Of a stretch of DNA of 5,891 nt, positions 1 to 5,891 are shown piece after piece. Numbering within the stretch: position 1 is the stretch's first letter; every line of letters starts with the position of its first letter. Made by a program: the position numbers and the translations under genes. Source of the DNA: an uncultured Bacteroidales bacterium (GTDB lineage: Bacteria; Bacteroidota; Bacteroidia; Bacteroidales; P3); assembly GCA_900319595.1 (NCBI GenBank), contig ONOZ01000110.1, positions 1 to 5,891 of the forward strand, written 5' to 3'. The notes beneath the pieces are model-generated. The model ran no database searches. It was not told where the DNA came from and was given only the letters and a program-made list of their open reading frames with translations.

Positions 1-47
1 GTAGTTACAAAACTATTTTTGCTTTCTTTTAGGGATAATTTTATCAT
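1..47 (-). CDS. N-terminus of an unidentified protein, truncated by the window edge
   Basis: On the minus strand an ATG at 47-45 opens a frame that stays open to base 1, giving 15 codons that read MIKLSLKESKNSFVT. An in-frame TAA lies four codons upstream, so this ATG is the first one available in the frame, and the bases just before it are A-rich, as is usual for ribosome sites in Bacteroidota. A near-consensus promoter about 190 bases upstream (234-265) points at it, which supports a real transcription unit here. The visible part has no clear signal peptide: it is Lys/Ser-rich rather than hydrophobic. Too little is present to assign a family, and the call rests only on the open frame and its context. 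Confidence 0.4.
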   Translation of the reverse strand, partial: MIKLSLKESKNSFVT

Positions 48-63
48 TTTTTCAATTTATTTT

Positions 64-219
64 TTATTCTACAACTTCTATTTTCAATTTAAAAACTCTA
101 ATTTTTAAGTATTCACTTATTATTTTTTTAATCACGCTAAAAAATAAAATTTTCTCCGTAAAAAATTCAATAATCACGCTGATTATTCCACTTTTTCCTA
201 AATCATTGTTTTTCAGCAC
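64..219 (-). CDS. possible small protein of 51 aa (GTG start), function unknown
   Basis: A minus-strand frame runs from a GTG at 219-217 to a TAA at 66-64, 51 codons without a stop in very AT-rich DNA. The start lies about 15 bases downstream of the -7 box of the promoter at 234-265, so the ORF would be first on that transcript with a very short leader. The product begins VLKNNDLGKSGIISVIIEFF and continues as an alternation of hydrophobic and Lys/Glu residues (Ile, Phe, Val, Lys), with no Cys, Pro or His. In-frame GTG codons at 177 and 135 are alternative starts. Both fall inside copies of a 10-bp repeat, so Ser-Val-Ile occurs twice, 14 residues apart. I recognise no family. It may equally be a chance frame in the leader of the gene at 47-1. 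Confidence 0.25.
   Translation of the reverse strand: MLKNNDLGKSGIISVIIEFFTEKILFFSVIKKIISEYLKIRVFKLKIEVVE
129..180. repeat. 10-bp direct repeat TAATCACGCT, two copies 42 bp apart
   Basis: TAATCACGCT occurs at 129-138 and again at 171-180, with starts exactly 42 bp apart, which is four turns of B-DNA. The bases on either side of the copies do not match. Both lie downstream of the minus-strand promoter at 234-265, so they could be paired sites for a DNA-binding protein. They also fall in the same frame of the possible 51-aa ORF, so coding repetition or chance are alternatives. Confidence 0.4.
169..187. promoter_or_regulatory. perfect 8-bp inverted repeat with 3-nt centre (possible operator or hairpin)
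   Basis: Bases 169-176 (AATAATCA) are the exact reverse complement of 180-187 (TGATTATT), separated by CGC. The right-hand copy of the TAATCACGCT repeat sits inside this dyad. It lies about 40-60 bases downstream of the start site predicted from the promoter at 234-265. It could be an operator bound as a dimer or an RNA hairpin in the leader. It is not followed by a T-run on the minus strand long enough to call it a terminator. Confidence 0.3.
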
Positions 220-233
220 GATTTTTCATTTTG

Positions 234-265
234 CAAAGGTACAAAAAATTTTTGAAATAAACAAA
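234..265 (-). promoter_or_regulatory. Bacteroidota-type sigma-ABfr promoter (TTTG-N20-TACCTTTG)
   Basis: Read on the minus strand, TTTG (265-262), a spacer of 20 bases and TACCTTTG (241-234) match the known Bacteroidota consensus of a -33 TTTG box, about 19-21 bases, then TAnnTTTG at -7. Transcription would start near 228 and run left towards the possible small ORF at 219-64 and the truncated gene at 47-1. It begins right after the end of the SGNH gene, so the left-hand gene need not depend on read-through from that operon. Confidence 0.65.
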
Positions 266-268
266 ATT

Positions 269-290
269 GAGTTGTAAAATTTTAAAACTC
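269..290 (-). terminator. weak dyad over the stop codon of the SGNH gene
   Basis: Bases 269-290 form an almost perfect inverted repeat: GAGTT and AACTC arms enclose the palindrome TAAAATTTTA, with one G/A mismatch. It overlaps the TAA of the SGNH gene (284-282). On the minus strand it is followed by AATTTTGTTT, so it could work as a weak intrinsic terminator. The stem is nearly all A-T, and the downstream T-run is interrupted and shared with the -33 box of the next promoter, so the call is tentative. Confidence 0.3.
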
Positions 291-1661
291 ATTTTCATTT
301 TGTACCATATAAAACTTATAATATGCTTTTTCCAATGCATTATAGAACATCTCGCCGATATATTTTGCTCCTCTATCGTTGAAATGTATGAAGTCTGTAT
401 TGGCAAGAGGTTTATCTCTTAGTACCCAAGACGGCATAGAATTTATTCCTCCCATTGCCTCAAACAGATTCCAAAAAGCAATGCCACATTCTTTGGCAAC
501 TTTTTGTTGGGCAGAGATAATCATTGGAATATTTGGGTTGGTTTCATAACCGCTTCCTTTTTTGCGACTGCGGTCAGAGATACCTATCATAACAATTGCA
601 GCATTGGGATTAGTCTTTTGCAAAAAACGAATCTGCTTACGTAACAAAACTTCATAATAATGATAACTTGTCATAACGGTATCTTCTTCCTGTGGTACGG
701 CATTGACTCCGAATTGGAACAATATAAGTTTGACATTTAGTTTTTCGCTCATCATAGACAAAAAGGCCGAGTCGTTTTTATTGAAATCACCTCCAGAAGA
801 GCCACGAAGCGATATATTATCTACAAATACACCACTATTTGAACTTAAATCCAAAGAATACAAAACGGGACGCCCCATTGTTTTTAAAGTTATAGTTTTT
901 ATAGGTGTATTTGTGCTAAAAATAAAGTCTTTTATAGATGTATTTGCCGTGATATTACATTTTTTTGTAATACTATCATTGATAGTTATTGTAATTGAAG
1001 ATGAATTTTCTTCGCTACCACAATATAAAGTGAGTGTATCGGTAATGGGTTTGATAAATTTTAGTTTAATATATTGATTATCAGTAGTTGGTTGGCAGGC
1101 GTGTTGCATTAGTCCATAATTATGAAAATCCGTTCTTTTATTATCAATTATGGAAAAGAAATTCCAGTCGTCAGAATATGTATATTCAACATTTTTTATA
1201 GTAGCAAGTGAATGTAGAGGTATTTGTCCTTGACCTGTGCCACCAAAAGTTGTTTGCAAGCGAGTGCGAATATAAGATGTTATTCTATCTCCCTCAATTT
1301 GTGAATCGCCATAATGCACAATTCTTACCTTTTCGCCATTGGAAACATCATTATTCAATGCCATAAAAAACTTATCAAGATAATTTGGATTATTTTCCGG
1401 CAATTCTATCTCACATACATTATCGGCATTGGTTTTTACTTCTTTTATTTCTATCTTGTTCTCTACCACGTCTTCTATATTGGTGATAAGATTGTCAATA
1501 TCAGCATATTGTGGTTGTTCATTAAGGAAAATTTCTTTAATGGTAGGAAAATTTAGAGTTAAACTTCCTATTTTGATACCGTTATTTGGAAAAACTAATG
1601 CAATTGCACCTAAAATTAAAAGAACCGCACTTAACGTTAGTATAACATGAGATGTTTTCAT
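282..1661 (-). CDS. membrane-anchored SGNH/GDSL hydrolase, peptidoglycan O-acetylesterase (Ape1/PatB)-like
   Basis: This 459-aa protein has one N-terminal hydrophobic segment (about residues 5-24) with no lipobox, so it is probably a signal anchor or an exported protein working in the periplasm. The SGNH blocks are visible in order: block I HYGDSQIEGDR with nucleophile Ser120, a Gly-rich block II around LRGSSGGDF (286-293), block III QFGVNA with Asn320, and block V DFIHF with Asp423 and His426. Between blocks I and II lies a beta-rich, Thr/Ser/Asn-rich insert of roughly 90 residues (about 195-285). In Ape1/PatB esterases a CBM35-like module is embedded at this place, which suggests a de-O-acetylase of peptidoglycan or another glycan. 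The substrate is inferred; a transacylase role is possible. It starts 43 bases after the transglycosylase gene with no visible promoter between, so the two are probably co-transcribed. Residues 45-90 are acidic and resemble a linker. Confidence 0.8.
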   Translation of the reverse strand: MKTSHVILTLSAVLLILGAIALVFPNNGIKIGSLTLNFPTIKEIFLNEQPQYADIDNLITNIEDVVENKIEIKEVKTNADNVCEIELPENNPNYLDKFFMALNNDVSNGEKVRIVHYGDSQIEGDRITSYIRTRLQTTFGGTGQGQIPLHSLATIKNVEYTYSDDWNFFSIIDNKRTDFHNYGLMQHACQPTTDNQYIKLKFIKPITDTLTLYCGSEENSSSITITINDSITKKCNITANTSIKDFIFSTNTPIKTITLKTMGRPVLYSLDLSSNSGVFVDNISLRGSSGGDFNKNDSAFLSMMSEKLNVKLILFQFGVNAVPQEEDTVMTSYHYYEVLLRKQIRFLQKTNPNAAIVMIGISDRSRKKGSGYETNPNIPMIISAQQKVAKECGIAFWNLFEAMGGINSMPSWVLRDKPLANTDFIHFNDRGAKYIGEMFYNALEKAYYKFYMVQNENEF

Positions 1662-1704
1662 AATGTAAAAAGTAGTAAATAGGATATGGTTGCGATATAA
1701 TTTA

Positions 1705-3318
1705 TTACTTTATCTTTAATTTTTGTCCAGGTCTTATTTTGCGTGCCGTTTGTTGATTAAGACCATTGGCTTTTAATATTTGATTTTCGGAAACTTTGTA
1801 TTTAATAGCAATTTTTGAGATAGTTTCTCCTGCTTTTACAGTATGAGTTATGGTAGAAGTGTTTATATTTTTTTTGTTTTTATGATTACTATATTGTTGA
1901 GTAGCAACACTTTTTTCGTTAGTTTTAGGAGTGATTTTTTCTACTTGATTGTTTTCGTTTTCTGCCGATGTAATGGCTTCCTGTACGATACTTTCTTTTT
2001 CTTGTGTATCTTGTGGAATATATTTTTTCTTTTCAACGGCAACTCTTTGTTTTATATTCAAAATAGTTCCTTTACGCAGACGACTTGTTTTAATTTTTTT
2101 GTTCCAACTTCTTAAATCGCTTACACTAACTCCATATCTTTTTGCAATAGATGACCAAGAATCGTTTGTTCTACACTTGTGAGTAAAAGTTTTAGTAACA
2201 TATACGGTTTGAGTTGTGCCATCATCGGATTGAATTGTTTCTAAACTACCACCTTGTGTCAAGTTGTAGGGATTATATCGGCCTTTATCTGTTTTAGATA
2301 TGGAATCTTCCAATTCTATAAACCTTTCTACCTCGCTAAATGGCAATCTTAACGCATAAGTACCTAAACTGCCGGGAATATATGACATTTTGTATTGAGG
2401 GTTCATACTTTCAAGTTGCTCAACTGATATTCCCATAACTTTTTCTATCTGACCAAAATAAATATCTTTGGACACAATTACCGTATCATTGATTAAATCC
2501 AAAGGACGTGAGAGTTCTTGCGGATATATCCTGTGTTTGTCAGCATAGTTCATGGCATAAGTTGCAGCAATGAACGCAGGGACATAATTTCTTGTCTCTT
2601 TTGGCAAAAAAGAATATATGTCCCAAAAATCTTTCTTGCCAGAGCGTTTCATTGCTTTATTTACATTGCCCGGACCACAATTATAAGCAGCTAAGACTAA
2701 CGACCAATCGTGATAAATAGAATACAAATCTTTCAAATACTTAGCAGCAGCAACGGTAGATTTGATAACATCTTGTCTATCATCTATAATACTATTCACT
2801 TTCAAATCATAAATTCTACCCGTTGAGTACATAAATTGCCAAAGTCCTGTAGCACCCGCTTTAGATACGGCTTTAGGGTTGAATGCAGACTCAATAACTA
2901 CTAAATACTTTAATTCGCTTGGCACACCATAGGAATCCAAAATATTTTCAAATATAGGAAAATAATACTTACTCAACCCTAACATAACCCCAACCCTATC
3001 GCCAATACGGTCAATGTAATAAACAATATGGTTTTTTACAATAGAATTATAAACTAACGGAACGGGTGAAGGTAATTGCTTTAAACGTCTTTGATATTCC
3101 TCATCGCTTGTTTCTTTTGCTAAATGATTGCCATAAGTTGTGCCGGAGTAAGAACGATGATGTAATTTTTCATTGGTTTTTATGTAATATGATTGGAGCA
3201 ATGTATTATAATTTCTCTCAAAGTTAGAATATACTTCACTTTCATCACTTTGTGCCAAAACATTACCTACACAAAAGAAAACAATAAGAGATAAAACTAT
3301 GTATTTATATTGTGTCAT
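1705..3318 (-). CDS. mltD: membrane-bound lytic murein transglycosylase D-like protein with C-terminal LysM domains
   Basis: The 537-aa product cleaves the glycan strands of peptidoglycan between MurNAc and GlcNAc, leaving 1,6-anhydro-MurNAc ends. Residues 1-23 are a signal peptide ending VLAQ. The family 1 transglycosylase (SLT) fold spans about 115-265: catalytic Glu143 in VIESAF, then GATGLWQFM (155-163) and AAYNCGPGNV (210-219), all as in MltD. Two LysM peptidoglycan-binding repeats follow at about 378-424 and 491-537. They are joined by a Lys/Glu/Asn/Gln-rich flexible linker (425-488). A weaker LysM-like stretch (about 282-326, with EQLESMNP) may be a third repeat. Unlike E. coli MltD there is no lipobox Cys at the cleavage site, so the protein is probably soluble in the periplasm or held by its LysM repeats. 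It heads a probable two-gene operon with the SGNH hydrolase. The enzyme class is firm; the symbol is by similarity. Confidence 0.92.
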   Translation of the reverse strand: MTQYKYIVLSLIVFFCVGNVLAQSDESEVYSNFERNYNTLLQSYYIKTNEKLHHRSYSGTTYGNHLAKETSDEEYQRRLKQLPSPVPLVYNSIVKNHIVYYIDRIGDRVGVMLGLSKYYFPIFENILDSYGVPSELKYLVVIESAFNPKAVSKAGATGLWQFMYSTGRIYDLKVNSIIDDRQDVIKSTVAAAKYLKDLYSIYHDWSLVLAAYNCGPGNVNKAMKRSGKKDFWDIYSFLPKETRNYVPAFIAATYAMNYADKHRIYPQELSRPLDLINDTVIVSKDIYFGQIEKVMGISVEQLESMNPQYKMSYIPGSLGTYALRLPFSEVERFIELEDSISKTDKGRYNPYNLTQGGSLETIQSDDGTTQTVYVTKTFTHKCRTNDSWSSIAKRYGVSVSDLRSWNKKIKTSRLRKGTILNIKQRVAVEKKKYIPQDTQEKESIVQEAITSAENENNQVEKITPKTNEKSVATQQYSNHKNKKNINTSTITHTVKAGETISKIAIKYKVSENQILKANGLNQQTARKIRPGQKLKIK

Positions 3319-3344
3319 ATTATATTTTCGTATTATAAAAGTAA

Positions 3345-3361
3345 GCCCGTTTCAATAGGGC
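3345..3361 (-). terminator. small GC hairpin between the FAD gene and the transglycosylase gene
   Basis: GCCC (3345-3348) and GGGC (3358-3361) can pair around a 9-base loop. This is a conspicuous GC island in the otherwise AT-rich 105-base gap (3319-3423). On the minus strand it is followed by TTACTTTTATAATA, an imperfect T-rich tail. It could end the porT-FAD transcript or act in the leader of the transglycosylase mRNA. A four-pair stem is weak. I see only a 7-of-8 match to the -7 box in this gap (TAATTTTA) with no properly spaced -33 box. Confidence 0.25.
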
Positions 3362-3423
3362 ATAATTTGAAAATGTAAAATTACAAAAATTTTTTGATAT
3401 ACTAATACATTATGTCAAAAAAG

Positions 3424-4962
3424 TTATGTATTTAATTCTTCTGCTATTTTCTTTGCTATATTTATACCATCTATTGCCGAAGAGGTTATTCCTCCAGCAT
3501 AGCCTGCTCCTTCGCCACAAGGATATAAGTTTTTTAATTGTGTGTGTTGCAAAGTTTCTCTATCTCTTGGTATTCTTACAGGCGAAGAAGTCCTACTTTC
3601 CAATCCTATAATATTTGCCTCACGTGTAATAAAGCCTTTCATTTTGCGGTTGAAATTTTCAAAGCCAATTTTCAGTCCTTCTACAACAAACTTAGGCAAC
3701 CTTTCTTTCATATCCATACTTACCAGTCCCGGTTTGTAGGAGCTATTTGCTAATTTGGAAGAGATTTTGTTTTTTAGAAAATCATCTAATCGCTCGGCAG
3801 GGCAGATACGTTTGTCAAAATACATCTTTTCTTCCCATTTTTGTTGGAATTTCAATAAAGATAAAGCCCCGTACTGAGCAAACTCCTTTGCATCTTCTTC
3901 TTTTACACTAACCACTATGGCACTATTTGCAAATTTCCCGCTACGCAAAGAATTTGACATACCATTTACTACCATAATGTTCTCTTTATCTGGTGTTGGA
4001 ACTACAACTCCACCCGGACACATACAAAAAGAAAAAACGCCTCTATCGTTATATTTTGCAGTCAAAGAGTATTCAGCCGATGGTAGTAGAGGGGAATAAT
4101 CTTTTGCATGGTATTGAATCTCGTTTATCAATTCTTGGGGATGTTCAACTCTAACACCCATAGCAAAAGGTTTGGCTTCAATTTGCCAATTATTATCATA
4201 GAAAAGTTGATATATATCTTTTGCTGAATGACCTGTTGCCAAAATAACTTTGTTTGCCAAAATCTCTTCTCCTTTGGACGTTATAACTCCGATTACATTG
4301 TTATCTTTTACAATAAAATTGATAACTTTGGTATCAAATATATATTCGCCTCCACTTTTTATGATTTGCTCCCTAATATTTTTGACAATGCGACTTAAAT
4401 CATCTGTTCCAATGTGTGGGTGCGATTGATAAAGTATTTCTTTTTTTGCTCCAAAATGTACTAGTAGTCTTAAGACTTCCTCTACATTCCCCTTTTTGTT
4501 ACTACGAGTATATAATTTGCCATCAGAAAATGTGCCTGCTCCACCTTCCCCAAAGCAAAAATTACTATCTTCATCGATAGGCTCATTACGAACAATCTTG
4601 GCTATATCCTTTTTGCGTTTTTCAACCATAGAACCTCTTTCTATGACTATCGGTCGCAATCCTTTTTGAATAAGTTTCAATGCAGCCATCATACCACAAG
4701 GTCCTGCTCCAATGACAATAACCTCTTTTGAATTGCTTACATCTAAAAAGGACTCAGGTTCAATGTTTTGCGAAAGGGGAGCACTATCAACTATTATTTC
4801 TAAATGATATATTGGACTTTTGCGTGCATCTAAACTTTCCTTATTTATAGTGTATGAAAGAGCATCTATACTTATACCACTTTGTTTGGATATCAATTTT
4901 TCCAATTCTGTTTTGTTGGCATAGATTTCAGGAGAGATTGTAAGATGTAGAGATTTTTGCAT
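3424..4962 (-). CDS. FAD-dependent dehydrogenase, COG2509 type, substrate unknown
   Basis: This 512-aa protein is cytoplasmic, with no signal peptide or membrane segment. An N-terminal domain of about 75 residues precedes a Rossmann FAD-binding motif, VIVIGAGPCGMMAA (81-94, Gly85/Gly87/Gly90), followed by the acidic ribose-binding residue Glu108 in IERG. Other family hallmarks are NFCFGEGGAGTFSDGKLYTR (134-153), HPHIGTDDL (181-189), LATGHSA (241-247) and the C-terminal flavin-contacting stretch PCGEGAGYAGGITSSAIDG (481-499). This set matches the widespread, uncharacterised group annotated as FAD-dependent dehydrogenase (COG2509), at about the usual length. The reaction and electron acceptor are not known. 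Its ATG lies one base after the porT stop codon (TAA-T-ATG), which suggests translational coupling, but a functional link to type IX secretion is not implied. The window gives no clue to regulation beyond the porT promoter. Confidence 0.9.
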   Translation of the reverse strand: MQKSLHLTISPEIYANKTELEKLISKQSGISIDALSYTINKESLDARKSPIYHLEIIVDSAPLSQNIEPESFLDVSNSKEVIVIGAGPCGMMAALKLIQKGLRPIVIERGSMVEKRKKDIAKIVRNEPIDEDSNFCFGEGGAGTFSDGKLYTRSNKKGNVEEVLRLLVHFGAKKEILYQSHPHIGTDDLSRIVKNIREQIIKSGGEYIFDTKVINFIVKDNNVIGVITSKGEEILANKVILATGHSAKDIYQLFYDNNWQIEAKPFAMGVRVEHPQELINEIQYHAKDYSPLLPSAEYSLTAKYNDRGVFSFCMCPGGVVVPTPDKENIMVVNGMSNSLRSGKFANSAIVVSVKEEDAKEFAQYGALSLLKFQQKWEEKMYFDKRICPAERLDDFLKNKISSKLANSSYKPGLVSMDMKERLPKFVVEGLKIGFENFNRKMKGFITREANIIGLESRTSSPVRIPRDRETLQHTQLKNLYPCGEGAGYAGGITSSAIDGINIAKKIAEELNT

Positions 4963-4963
4963 A

Positions 4964-5689
4964 TTATTGAAAGATTATATTGATGTAAAACATCTGAGTT
5001 TTCATTTTTTCTATACAATCGGCATATACAGTTTTGAATTCTTTATTCAAAACATCAGTTAAACCGAAAGCACTTTTCAATTCCAATGACATTTTAAAGA
5101 AGGTAAAATAGAAATCAAAACCAACGCCGAGAGTATACATTAACTCCGTGTCGTTTATTTTGAATAAAAACTCGTCATCTGCAATTTTTTTTCGTCTAAT
5201 AGAGCCTAAATCATAGTCATATCTTACTCCTCCGATAAGATAAGGGCGAAAATTGTGCCAACGCTTTGCCATAATTTTTGCTTCTATAGGAAGGTCTAAA
5301 TATATTACCTCAAAATTCTCTTTGGTCGTGTGCAGAGCGTTATTTTTCTTGACAAGGAAAGAAAACCCTCTATCTGCAAATACCACATTAGGCAAAAATC
5401 TAATATGTAAAAAAGAAAACAAACGGGCATCAGCCATACCTCCTATCTGAAAACCAATTCCTGAGTGAGCATTAAACGACATAATGGAATCGTTATAAGG
5501 TAAATTTTTATTATCCTTAATGTTAGTATATAAAGTATTTGTTCCAATGTACCACCCAAACCTTATAGCACGATTATCATAGTATGGAAGATTACCAGGT
5601 GAGGTCTGAGCGTAAATATATTTGCAAAATACGCACGACATACACACCACAAAATATAAAAGTAATATAAAAATCTTTTTGTTTTCCAT
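4964..5689 (-). CDS. porT: PorT/SprT-like type IX secretion and gliding component, outer-membrane beta-barrel family
   Basis: PorT (SprT in gliding flavobacteria) is required for type IX secretion, the Bacteroidota route for exporting proteins with a conserved C-terminal signal, such as gingipains and adhesins. The product is 241 aa from the chosen start. Residues 1-28 form a signal peptide ending YIYAQ, and the rest alternates polar and aromatic residues like a small eight-strand barrel. Recognisable family stretches are FGWYIGTN (44-51), LHIRFLPNVVFADRGF (94-109), RPYLIGGVRYDYDLGS (148-163) followed by RRKK, and GVGFDFYFTFFKMSLELK (188-205). I chose the ATG at 5689 because it puts the Lys-containing n-region and hydrophobic core directly at the N-terminus. 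The frame also opens at a GTG at 5764, which would add 25 residues before the signal peptide. It is not next to ubiE, its neighbour in some flavobacteria. Other PorT-family barrels outside type IX secretion are an alternative. Confidence 0.8.
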   Translation of the reverse strand: MENKKIFILLLYFVVCMSCVFCKYIYAQTSPGNLPYYDNRAIRFGWYIGTNTLYTNIKDNKNLPYNDSIMSFNAHSGIGFQIGGMADARLFSFLHIRFLPNVVFADRGFSFLVKKNNALHTTKENFEVIYLDLPIEAKIMAKRWHNFRPYLIGGVRYDYDLGSIRRKKIADDEFLFKINDTELMYTLGVGFDFYFTFFKMSLELKSAFGLTDVLNKEFKTVYADCIEKMKTQMFYINIIFQ

Positions 5690-5773
5690 AAGATTACATA
5701 TAAACTTAAAACTGTACCGTTTTATTGTAAAGAGATTAAGAAAAATTAGATATTTTTTTGCCACTTATGCTTA

Positions 5774-5781
5774 AAAAGATA
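5774..5781 (-). promoter_or_regulatory. possible -7 box for porT (TATCTTTT)
   Basis: On the minus strand TATCTTTT (5781-5774) matches the TAnnTTTG consensus at seven of eight positions and lies 84 bases upstream of the porT ATG. No TTTG box is found at the expected spacing, so this is only a candidate. A second 7-of-8 match (TAAGTTTA, 5708-5701) lies too close to the ATG to be preferred. Confidence 0.2.
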
Positions 5782-5801
5782 TTATTGTTATATTTTTTTT
5801 G

Positions 5802-5809
5802 TATCTTTG
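5802..5809 (+). promoter_or_regulatory. Bacteroidota -7 box (TATCTTTG) for the plus-strand gene at the right edge
   Basis: TATCTTTG matches TAnnTTTG exactly and is followed by CAG, a context often seen in this phylum. It ends 21 bases before the ATG at 5831, giving a short leader of about 15 bases. A TTG (5785-5787) lies upstream but at 14 bases, shorter than the usual 19-21, so the -33 element is weak or missing. Confidence 0.55.
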
Positions 5810-5830
5810 CAGTTTAGAAAATATGTATAA

Positions 5831-5891
5831 ATGAAGATATATTTTTCAATTATAATATTATTTGTATTTTTTGTAGAAACGCAGGCTCAAA
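5831..5891 (+). CDS. N-terminus of an exported protein, truncated by the window edge
   Basis: An ATG at 5831-5833 opens a plus-strand frame that stays open to the last base, 20 codons reading MKIYFSIIILFVFFVETQAQ. This is a typical signal peptide: one Lys near the start, a hydrophobic core and a cleavage-like ending TQAQ, with no lipobox Cys in view. An exact TATCTTTG promoter box sits 21 bases upstream. It is transcribed divergently from porT. The mature protein lies outside the window, so only export to the periplasm or outer membrane can be inferred, not a function. It is not ubiE, because that enzyme is cytoplasmic. Confidence 0.6.
   Translation, partial: MKIYFSIIILFVFFVETQAQ

Noticed and set aside
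106..119. Hairpin TAAGT-ATTC-ACTTA followed on the plus strand by a T-rich run, resembling an intrinsic terminator
   Set aside because: No plus-strand gene ends nearby, the stem is five mostly A-T pairs, and runs of T are common throughout this AT-rich stretch.
203..229. Eight-codon minus-strand ORF (ATG at 229, TGA at 205-203) as a leader peptide
   Set aside because: It lies at the predicted transcript start with no room for a ribosome site and shows no attenuator-like codon run; more likely chance.
703..1077. Plus-strand 124-codon open frame within the SGNH gene
   Set aside because: It is antisense to a clear SGNH enzyme with catalytic motifs, and its hydrophobic, Val/Ile/Phe-rich translation is what the reverse of such coding DNA gives. 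The other plus-strand open frames inside the four genes are rejected for the same reason.
3319..3423. A promoter for the transglycosylase gene
   Set aside because: Only a 7-of-8 -7 match (TAATTTTA) is present without a TTTG at 19-21 bases, so I did not call it, although one probably exists or the genes are co-transcribed.
1..5891. CRISPR array, insertion sequence, phage genes, tRNA or rRNA
   Set aside because: No regularly spaced repeats, transposase motifs, terminal inverted repeats or RNA-gene signatures were seen; all long reading frames are ordinary envelope or metabolic genes.

Overview
The window looks like an ordinary chromosomal segment of a Bacteroidota (Bacteroidetes) genome, most likely of the order Bacteroidales or a relative. 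Three things point there. A protein closely resembling PorT/SprT of the type IX secretion system is present, and that system is confined to this phylum. Putative promoters carry the phylum's TAnnTTTG -7 box (TACCTTTG with a correctly spaced TTTG -33 box on the minus strand at 234-265, and TATCTTTG on the plus strand at 5802-5809). Start sites lack strong Shine-Dalgarno sequences and signal peptides end in the typical ...AQ. The DNA is AT-rich throughout.

Layout: four complete genes run leftwards on the minus strand. From upstream to downstream they are porT (5689-4964), a COG2509-type FAD-dependent dehydrogenase (4962-3424), a MltD-like lytic transglycosylase with LysM repeats (3318-1705) and a membrane-anchored SGNH/GDSL hydrolase of the peptidoglycan O-acetyl-esterase type (1661-282). 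porT and the FAD gene are separated by one base and are probably co-translated. The transglycosylase and the SGNH gene are 43 bases apart with no visible promoter between them and are probably co-transcribed. A 105-base gap with a small GC hairpin separates the two pairs.

The left end (1-281) is an AT-rich intergenic stretch. It contains a near-consensus minus-strand promoter, a possible 51-codon small ORF (219-64) and the first 15 codons of a truncated gene (47-1). It also has a 10-bp direct repeat 42 bp apart, one copy of which sits in a perfect 8-bp dyad. At the right end a divergent region (5690-5830) leads to a plus-strand gene cut off after its signal peptide (5831 onward).

Functionally this is an envelope-biogenesis neighbourhood: a secretion-system barrel, a glycan-strand-cleaving enzyme and an esterase that may remove the O-acetyl groups that block such cleavage. 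The FAD protein is the exception, because its substrate is unknown. I see no phage, insertion sequence, CRISPR, tRNA or rRNA. I do not find convincing evidence of an undescribed system; the best candidates for a second look are the small ORF with its repeated sites and the transglycosylase-SGNH pair.
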